From positions 1-6,553 of the forward strand of contig JAEVZE010000400.1 in NCBI GenBank assembly GCA_023392395.1: a DNA stretch of 6,553 bases. The letters run 5' to 3'. Of this stretch, positions 1-4,885 are shown piece by piece; within the stretch, counting starts at the first letter, position 1; each line of letters starts with the position of its first letter. Below the pieces are notes generated by a model. The model did not search any database and was not told the origin of the DNA. It saw only the letters and a program-made list of their open reading frames with translations. Position numbers and translations under genes: made by a program. This DNA is from Bacillota bacterium (GTDB lineage Bacteria > Bacillota > Clostridia > Christensenellales > Aristaeellaceae).

Positions 1-595
1 CGCCTTCCAGACCAACATCCTGGCGCTGAACGCCGCGGTAGAGGCGGCCCGTGCCGGGCAGCACGGCAAGGGCTTTGCCGTCGTGGCGGAGGAAGTCAGG
101 AACCTCGCGGCCAAGTCGGCGAACGCCGCCAGGGAGACGACCGACATGATCGAAGGATCGATCAAGAAGGTGGAGGCCGGAACGAAGCTGGCCACCCAGA
201 CGGCAAAGGCGCTGGAACGGATCGTTGAAGATGTGGCCCAGGCCGCCGCATTGGTCAAACAGATCGACACCGCATCCAGCGAGCAGGCGATCGGCCTTAC
301 GCAGATCAACCAGGCGGTCATGCAGGTCTCCCAGGTCGTCCAGGCAAATTCCGCGGTCTCGGAGCAGAGTGCGGCCGCCAGCAAGGAGCTTTCGGGCCAG
401 GCGGAGATGATGCGCGTGCTGGTTGGCAAGTTCAGGCTGAAGAATTCGGGTGAAACACCCGTAAAGCCCGCGCAGATCGCGGCGGAACCAGCCAGCCTGA
501 AAAGTGAAAAACCGCGCCGCGAAGAGGAACGCCCGGCGCGAGCGGCGAGCAAAGCAGTGATTGCCCTGAGCGACGGGGAGTTTGGCAAGTACTGA
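1..595 (+). CDS. Methyl-accepting chemotaxis protein, C-terminal part (5' end outside window)
   Basis: Membrane chemoreceptor signalling domain; in the cell it would control the CheA kinase through CheW. The frame is open from base 2 and gives 197 residues to the TGA at 593-595. The first residues (AFQTNILALNAAVEAARAG) match the highly conserved hairpin tip that contacts CheA/CheW, followed by GKGFAVVAEEVRNLA at the start of the returning helix. The next ~100 residues are an Ala/Gln/Glu-rich coiled coil carrying the descending arm of the four-helix bundle, with a SEQSAAASKELSGQA segment that resembles the second methylation region. A disordered Pro/Lys/Glu-rich linker follows, then the end ALSDGEFGKY, similar to tails of clostridial receptors and unlike the NWETF CheR tether of enterics. 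The sensor, membrane and HAMP parts lie left of the window, so the ligand is unknown. A GTG at 83 is internal valine, not a start. Confidence 0.95.
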   Translation, partial: AFQTNILALNAAVEAARAGQHGKGFAVVAEEVRNLAAKSANAARETTDMIEGSIKKVEAGTKLATQTAKALERIVEDVAQAAALVKQIDTASSEQAIGLTQINQAVMQVSQVVQANSAVSEQSAAASKELSGQAEMMRVLVGKFRLKNSGETPVKPAQIAAEPASLKSEKPRREEERPARAASKAVIALSDGEFGKY

Positions 596-642
596 ACCGT
601 CGACCATCCCCGTTGTTCTTCAGAAATGTAAGCATTCCGCCC

Positions 643-667
643 GGGCGCCGGTTTTCCGGCGCCCTTT
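643..667 (+). terminator. Intrinsic terminator of the chemoreceptor gene
   Basis: A perfect 9-bp GC-rich stem (643-651 with 656-664) closes a TTTT loop and is followed by TTT and then an AT-rich stretch (AATAATT, 671-677). It lies about 50 bases after the chemoreceptor stop. The U-tract is short, so termination may be partial. Confidence 0.7.
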
Positions 668-714
668 GGGAATAATTCTCCAGCGCCATGGCAGACTAAC
701 CTCGAGGTGATGGC

Positions 715-858
715 ATGGCAAAACGAGCGCCCGATAAGGGCAAGACGGCCAACAAACAGGAAGAGTTGAAGCATGCGATCGAATCCGTTCCGGGCGACAA
801 CCGCAACCAGAACCACAACGCAAAAAAGGAGGCGCTGGGGCCGAACACCAAGCGGTGA
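715..858 (+). CDS. Small basic Asn/Lys-rich protein, 47 aa, function unknown
   Basis: ATG at 715, stop TGA at 856-858, 47 residues. The start is supported by GAGGTGA at 704-710 just upstream; another ATG at 710 overlaps that site and its frame closes after 19 codons. The product begins MAKRAPDKGKTANKQEE, has no hydrophobic segment or cysteine, and ends NRNQNHNAKKEALGPNTKR. It has a high share of K, R, N and Q, so it should be soluble, very polar and perhaps disordered or nucleic-acid binding. The Asn-rich stretch followed by KEALGPNTKR reminds me of short uncharacterised proteins in Clostridia, some of them possibly spore-associated, but I cannot name a family with certainty. It sits between two intrinsic terminators (643-667 and 877-942), which suggests a stand-alone transcript. 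A real gene is likely; function is not assigned. Confidence 0.75.
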   Translation: MAKRAPDKGKTANKQEELKHAIESVPGDNRNQNHNAKKEALGPNTKR

Positions 859-876
859 ACAGCCTATGGATGGGAT

Positions 877-942
877 CGAAGGGCCGTGAAACCTCGGAGC
901 GCATTTCGCGATCTCCTGAGGTTTCGACGGTCCTTCGTTTTT
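877..942 (+). terminator. Very long intrinsic terminator after the small protein gene
   Basis: Left arm 877-902 pairs with right arm 908-937: about 26 bp with one G-U pair and three small bulges (917, 926 and 911-912) around a 5-base ATTTC loop. T5 follows at 938-942. The T-tract is on the plus-strand side only, so it terminates the 715-858 transcript. On the minus strand the sequence after the hairpin has no T-run, so it is not an obvious terminator for the helicase. Confidence 0.85.
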
Positions 943-981
943 GTGTACTTATTTTCGAAGATATGCTGCGCGCGCTTGTGG

Positions 982-2742
982 TCAGCGGCGGTTCAGTTGC
1001 CGGTTGATCTTTTCGCTGACCCGTTTTCGGGTCTCGTAGACCCACGCCTCGTCGAAGGACAGGTTGAACGCGCGGGAAAAGCCGTAGTACAGGTTGACGC
1101 TTTGGTAGTACCCCTCCAGGAAGGCGATGTCCTGCGATTCCATCACCGGCTTGGGCAGTGCCTTTTCATGTTGCACGAAGCACGACTCCACGTAGGCCAA
1201 GAACAGCATCATCCGCGCCTCGCTGTGCACGTCGAAGGGCAGCAGGATCAACTGCCACTGGACCTTCTCCGGCAACCTGTAGTGCGCGATCCTGTCCAGC
1301 ACCAGCAGCTGATCCCGCACGTCCATCTTGCGGTAATAGGGAAGGGCCTCCTCGCGCGTAGACCATAGCGCCAGCTTTTCCCGTAGCGGCAAAAGGCCGA
1401 TCGACAGGATCGCCTCGCTGGGGCCGACGACCGCCTGCTCCACCGGCGGGTCCCCGGCTTCGAGCTGCGCCTCTAGGAACAGTTGCCCGCCGCCCGTCGA
1501 GCCGACATAGCCCACATCGTAGATTCCCAGCCGCCCGGCCCGACCGGCGATCTGCTTGACCTCCTGGGAGGTCAGCGGGCGGATCTCTTCGCCATCGAAC
1601 TTGCTGAGTTCGGTGAACAGGATACGCTGGATGGGCAGGTTGACGCCCATGCCGATGGCGTCGGTGGACACCAATACCGGCCGTTCGCCCCGGTTGAACG
1701 CGCCGCACTGGAGCTTTCGCACCTCGGGCGGTAAGTCGCCATAGATCACCGCGGCGGCTACGCCGCGCGAAGCCAGGTATTCCGCCAGCGCGACCACCCG
1801 CTTTTTGGAGAAGGCAACCAGCGCGTCGCCCTGCTGGACATTTGAGAGCTCCACCGGTTCCCGTACGATTTCCAGCGGAACGGCGCGTTCGTACTGGTGT
1901 AGCACCAGCTCGTCGCCGCAGTCCTCGATCATGCGCACCAGTTGGTCCCGGGCGTTCAGCGCGCCGCATACGTGGATCTCCTGGCTGTTCAGCCCCAGAA
2001 TCGCGCGGGTCCACGCCGCGCCCCGCTGGGAATCGGACAAAAGCTGCGCTTCGTCCACCACCGCCACGCGGTAGCGCTTGGACAAGTTCAGCTTTTCCAC
2101 CGTGCAGCTGGTCAACTGCGCCCCTTCAACCAGAATTTCCTCCTCGCCCGTCAGGAGATTGCAGGGCGAGCCTTCGCTGTTCATCCACTCGTAGTTTTCC
2201 AGCGCGAGCAGGCGCAGCGGCGCCAGGTATACGCCCTGCCCGGCTTCCATCAGCCGCTGGATCGCCTGATAGGTCTTTCCTGTGTTGGTGTCGCCCAGGT
2301 GCAGAACGAACCTACGGCGCGCGCGCCGGGCCTGGGGATATTCGTCCTTCGGATTGGCCGGGAAGCACCGGTTGAACGCCCCGGCGAGCAGCCGCGGGAT
2401 GTGGCTGGTCATCAGGACCGACAACACCCCGGCGCTCTGGTACGCCTTAAATTTGCCCTGCACGACCTCCTCGAACCGGAACTGCGTGTTGTGCTGGCGG
2501 TTGTAGTCGTCCAGGATGCGGCGGGACAGCTCCTCCAGGAGCTTGATGTAGTTCTTGTTGACCTCGTCAAAACCCCTCGGGGCGTGGGCGCGCAACCGGT
2601 TCAGCGCCTTGAGCTTATCCCGCACCGTCGCCTCAAGCTGCCACAGGTTTTTTGCCTTCGTGTGCGCCGCCAGTTCCTTCAGTTTTCCGTACTGCCCCCG
2701 GATCGCAGCGAACTCGTAGTCCTGCCGTTTCTGTATCTTCAT
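982..2742 (-). CDS. SUV3-like ATP-dependent RNA helicase (superfamily 2)
   Basis: Predicted NTP-driven RNA/DNA unwinding enzyme, probably cytoplasmic and in RNA turnover or surveillance by analogy with mitochondrial SUV3. 586 residues from the ATG at 2742. Visible motifs: Walker A GDTNTGKT (150-157), motif Ia LAPLRLLALE (173-182), SCTVEKL (212-218), Walker B DEAQ (230-233), AWTRAILGL, motif III HVCGA (257-261), motif IV AFSKKRV (310-316), AVIYGDLPPE (331-340), motif V STDAIGMGVNL (359-369) and motif VI QIAGRAGR (397-404). The LRLLA, WTRA..GL and TDAIGMG.NL signatures are those of SUV3 rather than DEAD-box or RecQ/Ski2 helicases. The first ~145 residues are charged and helical; the last ~180 have no motif I recognise. 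A TTG at 2754 is in frame, but it abuts the GGGGAG ribosome site (2755-2760), so the ATG 12 bases further is preferred. It is a single-gene unit with its own promoter; no exonuclease partner is in view. Confidence 0.9.
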   Translation of the reverse strand: MKIQKRQDYEFAAIRGQYGKLKELAAHTKAKNLWQLEATVRDKLKALNRLRAHAPRGFDEVNKNYIKLLEELSRRILDDYNRQHNTQFRFEEVVQGKFKAYQSAGVLSVLMTSHIPRLLAGAFNRCFPANPKDEYPQARRARRRFVLHLGDTNTGKTYQAIQRLMEAGQGVYLAPLRLLALENYEWMNSEGSPCNLLTGEEEILVEGAQLTSCTVEKLNLSKRYRVAVVDEAQLLSDSQRGAAWTRAILGLNSQEIHVCGALNARDQLVRMIEDCGDELVLHQYERAVPLEIVREPVELSNVQQGDALVAFSKKRVVALAEYLASRGVAAAVIYGDLPPEVRKLQCGAFNRGERPVLVSTDAIGMGVNLPIQRILFTELSKFDGEEIRPLTSQEVKQIAGRAGRLGIYDVGYVGSTGGGQLFLEAQLEAGDPPVEQAVVGPSEAILSIGLLPLREKLALWSTREEALPYYRKMDVRDQLLVLDRIAHYRLPEKVQWQLILLPFDVHSEARMMLFLAYVESCFVQHEKALPKPVMESQDIAFLEGYYQSVNLYYGFSRAFNLSFDEAWVYETRKRVSEKINRQLNRR

Positions 2743-2775
2743 GGCTGCGTTCAACTCCCCGGCGATTCTGGCCTA

Positions 2776-2801
2776 AGTATACCACAATTCACCCGCTTCA
2801 A
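2776..2801 (-). promoter_or_regulatory. Extended -10 promoter for the helicase gene
   Basis: Reading the minus strand, TGGTATACT gives a TGn extension plus the -10 hexamer TATACT at 2781-2776. A TTGAAG at 2801-2796 lies only 14 bases upstream, too close for a good -35, so the extended -10 probably carries the activity. The predicted start near 2769 leaves a leader of roughly 25 bases before the ATG at 2742, which contains the GGGGAG ribosome site. This fits the ATG start choice. Confidence 0.55.
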
Positions 2802-3113
2802 GCCTGCAATGCGGGTTGGGTTGGCGGATGTTGTCCGCACTCCAATAAAACCTCTCAGATTTTTAGCAGCGGCGCCAAATTTTGGGACAGCTTTGGGCGG
2901 GAAATGGGGCGATTGGCAAACCTGCCGGACGTACCATCGCCCTGGCGACCGAAAGCGCGGGGCTCAAAGCGCCGGAGAAACCGAACTGCTTCATAAGACC
3001 TAAGGTTCGGCTGGATGGCGCAGTTTGGCGAGAATGAGGTGCGCCCTGGGTTGAACCGGCATGGGAGGCGCATCTCGGAAACAAGCCTGTGGGATCCAAG
3101 TTGTCCGCACGAT
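2802..3113. other. Gene-free stretch with RNA-like secondary structure
   Basis: No open frame here has a ribosome site or recognisable product. On the plus strand several stems can form: GCGGA/TCCGC at 2824-2838, CCAAA/TTTGG-type pairing near 2876-2886, CCGAAC with GTTCGG around 2980-3010, and a 10-bp stem with one G-U pair, 3036-3045 with 3067-3076. The sequence is followed directly by a strong plus-strand terminator (3114-3154) although no plus-strand gene precedes it. The 11-mer GTTGTCCGCAC occurs at 2830-2840 and again at 3100-3110, bracketing most of the region. It could be a non-coding RNA, a small inserted element or a decayed gene. I compared it by eye with RNase P RNA, tmRNA, SRP RNA and T-box leaders and saw no signature. 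Confidence 0.4.
2830..3110. repeat. 11-bp direct repeat GTTGTCCGCAC, two copies about 270 bp apart
   Basis: Identical copies lie at 2830-2840 and 3100-3110. No terminal inverted repeats or transposase frame lie between them, so a target duplication of a small non-autonomous element is only one reading; shared RNA structure or chance are others. Confidence 0.4.
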
Positions 3114-3154
3114 CGGTCCGCCTTCTATTTGGTGAGGGCGGACCGTTAATTTTT
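3114..3154 (+). terminator. Orphan plus-strand intrinsic terminator
   Basis: Stem 3114-3125 with 3134-3145 (12 bp, one G-U pair, nine of them in an unbroken CGGTCCGCC/GGCGGACCG block) around an 8-base loop, followed by TTAATTTTT at 3146-3154. The nearest upstream plus-strand gene ends at 858, beyond a full terminator and an opposing gene. It therefore points to an unannotated transcript in 2800-3113, or to an insulator or attenuator ahead of the peroxidase. Confidence 0.7.
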
Positions 3155-3193
3155 GCGTTGGATGATTCGCCGGTACGTATAAATGTCTACAAT
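3153..3193 (+). promoter_or_regulatory. Possible promoter for the peroxidase gene
   Basis: TTGCGT at 3153-3158 and TATAAA at 3178-3183 are separated by 19 bases; a second -10-like TACAAT lies at 3188-3193. Either start would leave a leader of about 190-200 bases before the ATG at 3388. The spacing is off-consensus and the T-run overlaps the preceding terminator, so this is tentative. I see no clear Fur/PerR-type operator. Confidence 0.3.
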
Positions 3194-3387
3194 ACATGCG
3201 CAAGCGTTGTAGCGGCGCATTGAGTGCAATGGGCCGGATGGGCGCTTTGAGACGGAAAATAGTGCGGCGCTGCCCGATGATTGCAGGCGTGAAGCGACCG
3301 ACCGCTCCGGGCATCCTGCGGTCCACGATGGAAGCGGACATAGGACAAGCCTCCGAACAGTTTTGGGTCATTTGAAGGAGAATGCAT
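3194..3387 (+). other. Leader region of the peroxidase gene
   Basis: About 190 bases between the possible promoter and the peroxidase start. It has no riboswitch signature I recognise. A 48-codon open frame (3229-3375) lies in it and ends just before the peroxidase ribosome site, but it has no good ribosome site and no recognisable product. The last bases hold GAAGGAG (3374-3380), the peroxidase ribosome-binding site. Confidence 0.35.
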
Positions 3388-3921
3388 ATGACAGTCTATG
3401 ATTTTAGCGTCAGAGACGCCGGTGGAAAGGTTGTTTCGCTTTCTGGATATGAGGGCAAGGTGCTTTTGATCGTCAACACAGCCACCCGGTGCGGCCTTAC
3501 GCCCCAGTACACGGGCCTGCAGGCGGCCTATAACAAATACCGGGACAGGGGGTTCGAGATTCTGGACTTCCCGTCCAACCAATTCTTGGGCCAGGCGCCC
3601 GGGACCGACGAGGAGATTGGCGCTTTCTGCACGCTCAATTACGGCACGACCTTTCCGAGGTTTGCCAAGATCGACGTGAACGGCAAGGATACGGACCCGC
3701 TGTTCGCCTGGCTGAAGGAGCAATTCCCGGAGGACACCGGCGACGAGGAGTCGGAGGCCTTCGAGCGAAAGGTGAAGGTGTTCAAGCCCTTCGCCAAGCA
3801 CGGCGATATCAAGTGGAACTTCGGGAAGTTCCTGATCGACCGCAAAGGCAATCCGGTGGCCCGTTTCTCGCCCGCGATCACGCCGGAGAAGCTGGAGACG
3901 GAGATAGAGAAGTTGCTGTAA
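3388..3921 (+). CDS. Glutathione peroxidase-family thiol peroxidase (cysteine form)
   Basis: Reduces hydrogen or organic peroxides with a reactive cysteine; in bacteria of this kind the electron donor is probably thioredoxin rather than glutathione (family knowledge). 177 residues with a thioredoxin-like fold: VNTATRCGLTPQY with peroxidatic Cys35, FPSNQF with Gln65, and KWNFGKFLID with Trp143 and Asn144 complete the catalytic tetrad. Cys81 in GAFCTLNYGTTFP matches the position of the resolving cysteine of yeast Gpx3 (Cys36/Cys82, same 46-residue spacing), so an intramolecular disulfide and thioredoxin recycling are expected. Residues 113-139 form an acidic and basic insert (EDTGDEESEAFERK) before the WNF motif. 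There is no signal peptide, so it is cytoplasmic. The ATG at 3388 lies 7 bases after AAGGAG (3375-3380); the in-frame ATG at 3382 is only 1 base from it and was not chosen. The codon at the active site is TGC, so no selenocysteine. Stop TAA 3919-3921. Confidence 0.95.
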   Translation: MTVYDFSVRDAGGKVVSLSGYEGKVLLIVNTATRCGLTPQYTGLQAAYNKYRDRGFEILDFPSNQFLGQAPGTDEEIGAFCTLNYGTTFPRFAKIDVNGKDTDPLFAWLKEQFPEDTGDEESEAFERKVKVFKPFAKHGDIKWNFGKFLIDRKGNPVARFSPAITPEKLETEIEKLL

Positions 3922-3995
3922 CTTTCCGAAATCCATAGGCGGCGGGGGTTTGTCCGCCGCCTCAATCTGTCGACAAACCTCGTCATCTTTCAAAT

Positions 3996-4031
3996 CGCTC
4001 CCGGCGACCTGTGCGCCGGGAGCGTGTTTCT
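3996..4031 (+). terminator. Likely terminator of the peroxidase gene
   Basis: An 11-bp perfect stem (3996-4006 with 4014-4024) around a 7-base loop, followed by TGTTTCT. It is the best-formed stem with some T-richness after the peroxidase stop; the earlier 9-bp hairpin at 3937-3962 lacks a T-run. The T-tract is interrupted and overlaps the left arm of the next hairpin. Confidence 0.45.
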
Positions 4032-4166
4032 GCGATCAGCACGCATACTGGTCGCAGAAACAACACCTTCAGTCAGTGAATCGCCCGGAAATTTCGAATT
4101 TCAAGCTCGCGCGGGTTTCTTTCTTTGCGTTGAAAAACTCTCGTGGTTTTTCAACGCTCTGAGGTA

Positions 4167-4213
4167 GCGGGCGTTTGCCCGCCGAATTTTCCTGCTTTCG
4201 CGGGGGTGTTTTT
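4167..4213 (+). terminator. Possible tandem terminators ahead of the yjdF promoter
   Basis: Two short hairpins in a row: GCGGGC/GCCCGC (4167-4182) followed by CGAATTTT, and CCTGC/GCGGG (4191-4204) followed by GGGTGTTTTTA. They lie just upstream of the yjdF promoter and would insulate it from readthrough. Confidence 0.4.
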
Positions 4214-4230
4214 ATGACGACGGTTTGCCG

Positions 4231-4259
4231 TTTACAGCCAAGGCATTTCGCGGTATAAT
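4231..4259 (+). promoter_or_regulatory. Sigma-A-type promoter of yjdF
   Basis: TTTACA at 4231-4236 and a perfect TATAAT at 4254-4259 are separated by exactly 17 bases, a near-consensus housekeeping promoter. The expected start near 4266 places the whole following leader in the transcript. Confidence 0.85.
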
Positions 4260-4267
4260 GGGCGCGC

Positions 4268-4391
4268 CGGACGGATCGGAAAAACACAGCCCGGTTGGTA
4301 GTCCGGGCGCGGCTGAGCTGTCAGTAACCCTCCCTCCTGTGGGTCGTCCGCCGATCCAAGCACAAGCCGGCAGACAGGAGGCGTGGGACGC
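4268..4391 (+). promoter_or_regulatory. yjdF-class riboswitch leader with sequestrable ribosome site
   Basis: This leader lies between a strong promoter and a YjdF-family gene, where the yjdF RNA motif occurs in Firmicutes; that class is reported to bind azaaromatic compounds and control yjdF. Visible pairings: outer stem GGATCGG 4273-4279 with CCGATCC 4351-4357; ACAGC 4286-4290 with GCTGT 4317-4321, or alternatively GCCCGG 4289-4294 with CCGGGC 4303-4308; and ACCC 4327-4330 with GGGT 4341-4344. The 10-base loop of that last hairpin contains CCTCCTGT (4333-4340), which is perfectly complementary to ACAGGAGG at 4374-4381, the Shine-Dalgarno sequence of yjdF. This 8-bp pseudoknot-like contact would block translation, so ligand control at ribosome binding is the simplest reading. 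No terminator hairpin with a U-tract is present. The class is assigned by context and general layout, not by a covariance search. Confidence 0.82.
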
Positions 4392-4799
4392 ATGAGCGTC
4401 ACACTGTCGGTTTTCTTCGACGAACCCTTCTATATCGGCCTTTTCGAGCGCATCGGGGGCGGGAAGCTGACCGTGGCCAAGGTGGTCTTCGGCGCGGAAC
4501 CCAGCGATGGCGAGGTGTATCAATGGGTGCTGGAGAACTACTTTCTTCTCCGGTTCTCGCCCGCCATCGACGGCGTGAAGGAGGTTTGCATCGCGGCCAA
4601 CCCCAAGAGGCGGCAACGGCAGGCAGCGCAGGCCGGGTCCGCCACCATCGGCACCCGGTCGCAGCAGGCGATGCAACTGGCACGGGAAGAGGCCAAGGAG
4701 GCGCGCGCGGTTCGCTCCAAAGCGCAGCGCGAAGCGGAAGAGGAGCGCAGGTTTCTTCTGCGCACCGAGAAGAAGAAGGCCAGACACCGGGGACATTAG
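4392..4799 (+). CDS. yjdF: YjdF family protein (DUF2992)
   Basis: 135 residues. The sequence follows the family from end to end: an N-terminal small domain beginning MSVTLSVFFDEPFYIGLFER, then KLTVAKVVFGAEPSDGEV (25-42) and a WVLENYF helix. The conserved NPKRRQRQAA (70-79) comes next, then an Ala/Glu/Lys/Arg-rich helical tail ending KKKARHRGH, like the KHRGR end of the Bacillus protein. The biochemical activity of YjdF is not established; regulation by an azaaromatic-sensing riboswitch suggests a role in handling or resisting such compounds. It is soluble, with no signal peptide. ATG 4392 lies 10 bases after AGGAGG (4376-4381); the in-frame GTG at 4383 is too near that site. Single-gene unit: promoter 4231-4259, terminator 4806-4852. 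Confidence 0.95.
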   Translation: MSVTLSVFFDEPFYIGLFERIGGGKLTVAKVVFGAEPSDGEVYQWVLENYFLLRFSPAIDGVKEVCIAANPKRRQRQAAQAGSATIGTRSQQAMQLAREEAKEARAVRSKAQREAEEERRFLLRTEKKKARHRGH

Positions 4800-4805
4800 T
4801 TCCCG

Positions 4806-4852
4806 AAAAAACCTCCGCGCTAGGGAATTGAATCCCCGGCGCGGAGGTTTTT
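4806..4852. terminator. Bidirectional terminator between yjdF and the Rieske gene
   Basis: A 14-bp perfect stem, AAAAACCTCCGCGC (4807-4820) with its complement 4839-4852, with an inner GGGA/TCCC stem in the loop. It is flanked by A-rich sequence on the left and T5 on the right, so it works in both directions. It lies between two convergent genes (yjdF ends 4799, Rieske ends 4886). Confidence 0.9.
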
Positions 4853-4885
4853 CTGGAGATAGGCAATGCGGCCAGCTCTGCGCGA

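Larger units (their letters stand above)
3922..4213 (+). other. Hairpin-dense intergenic region after the peroxidase gene
   Basis: At least six perfect or near-perfect inverted repeats occur in under 300 bases: 3937-3945/3954-3962 (9 bp), 3996-4006/4014-4024 (11 bp), 4026-4039/4048-4061 (14 bp, one G-T), 4127-4138/4146-4157 (12 bp), 4167-4172/4177-4182 (6 bp) and 4191-4195/4200-4204 (5 bp, then GGGTGTTTTTA). A weaker GAAATT/AATTTC stem lies at 4088-4102. No frame here looks coding. Some of these probably terminate the peroxidase transcript; the rest are unexplained. Confidence 0.6.

Noticed and set aside
886..1368. 160-codon plus-strand open frame
   Set aside because: It starts inside the long terminator hairpin and runs antisense to the helicase C-terminus; no motif or ribosome site.
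1166..2014. 282-codon minus-strand frame
   Set aside because: An out-of-frame reading of the helicase gene on the same strand; low complexity (Arg/Gly/Ala) product.
1942..3003. 353-codon plus-strand open frame
   Set aside because: It lies antisense to the helicase, whose motifs are clear. The product is rich in Arg/Gln/Val with no motif, as expected of the reverse frame of a GC-rich gene, and it has no ribosome site.
2855..3099. Two overlapping minus-strand frames of 72 and 78 codons
   Set aside because: No ribosome site, no recognisable product, and they lie in a region better explained as structured RNA or intergenic sequence. I could not exclude a decayed gene.
2802..3154. RNase P RNA, tmRNA, SRP RNA or T-box leader
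   Set aside because: The length and terminator prompted the check, but none of the conserved sequence blocks of these RNAs is visible on either strand.
3229..3375. 48-codon plus-strand frame in the peroxidase leader
   Set aside because: Its end, just before the peroxidase ribosome site, would suit a leader peptide, but it has no good ribosome site and its sequence shows no regulatory codon run.
3187..3993. 268-codon minus-strand frame
   Set aside because: Antisense to the entire peroxidase gene, which has a full catalytic tetrad and a good ribosome site.
4069..4287. 72-codon minus-strand frame
   Set aside because: It crosses the hairpin cluster and the yjdF promoter; no product match and no ribosome site.
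4268..4391. Cobalamin riboswitch
   Set aside because: GGTAGTCCGGGCGCGG resembles part of the cobalamin core, but the B12 box is absent and the gene downstream is yjdF, which fits the yjdF RNA class much better.
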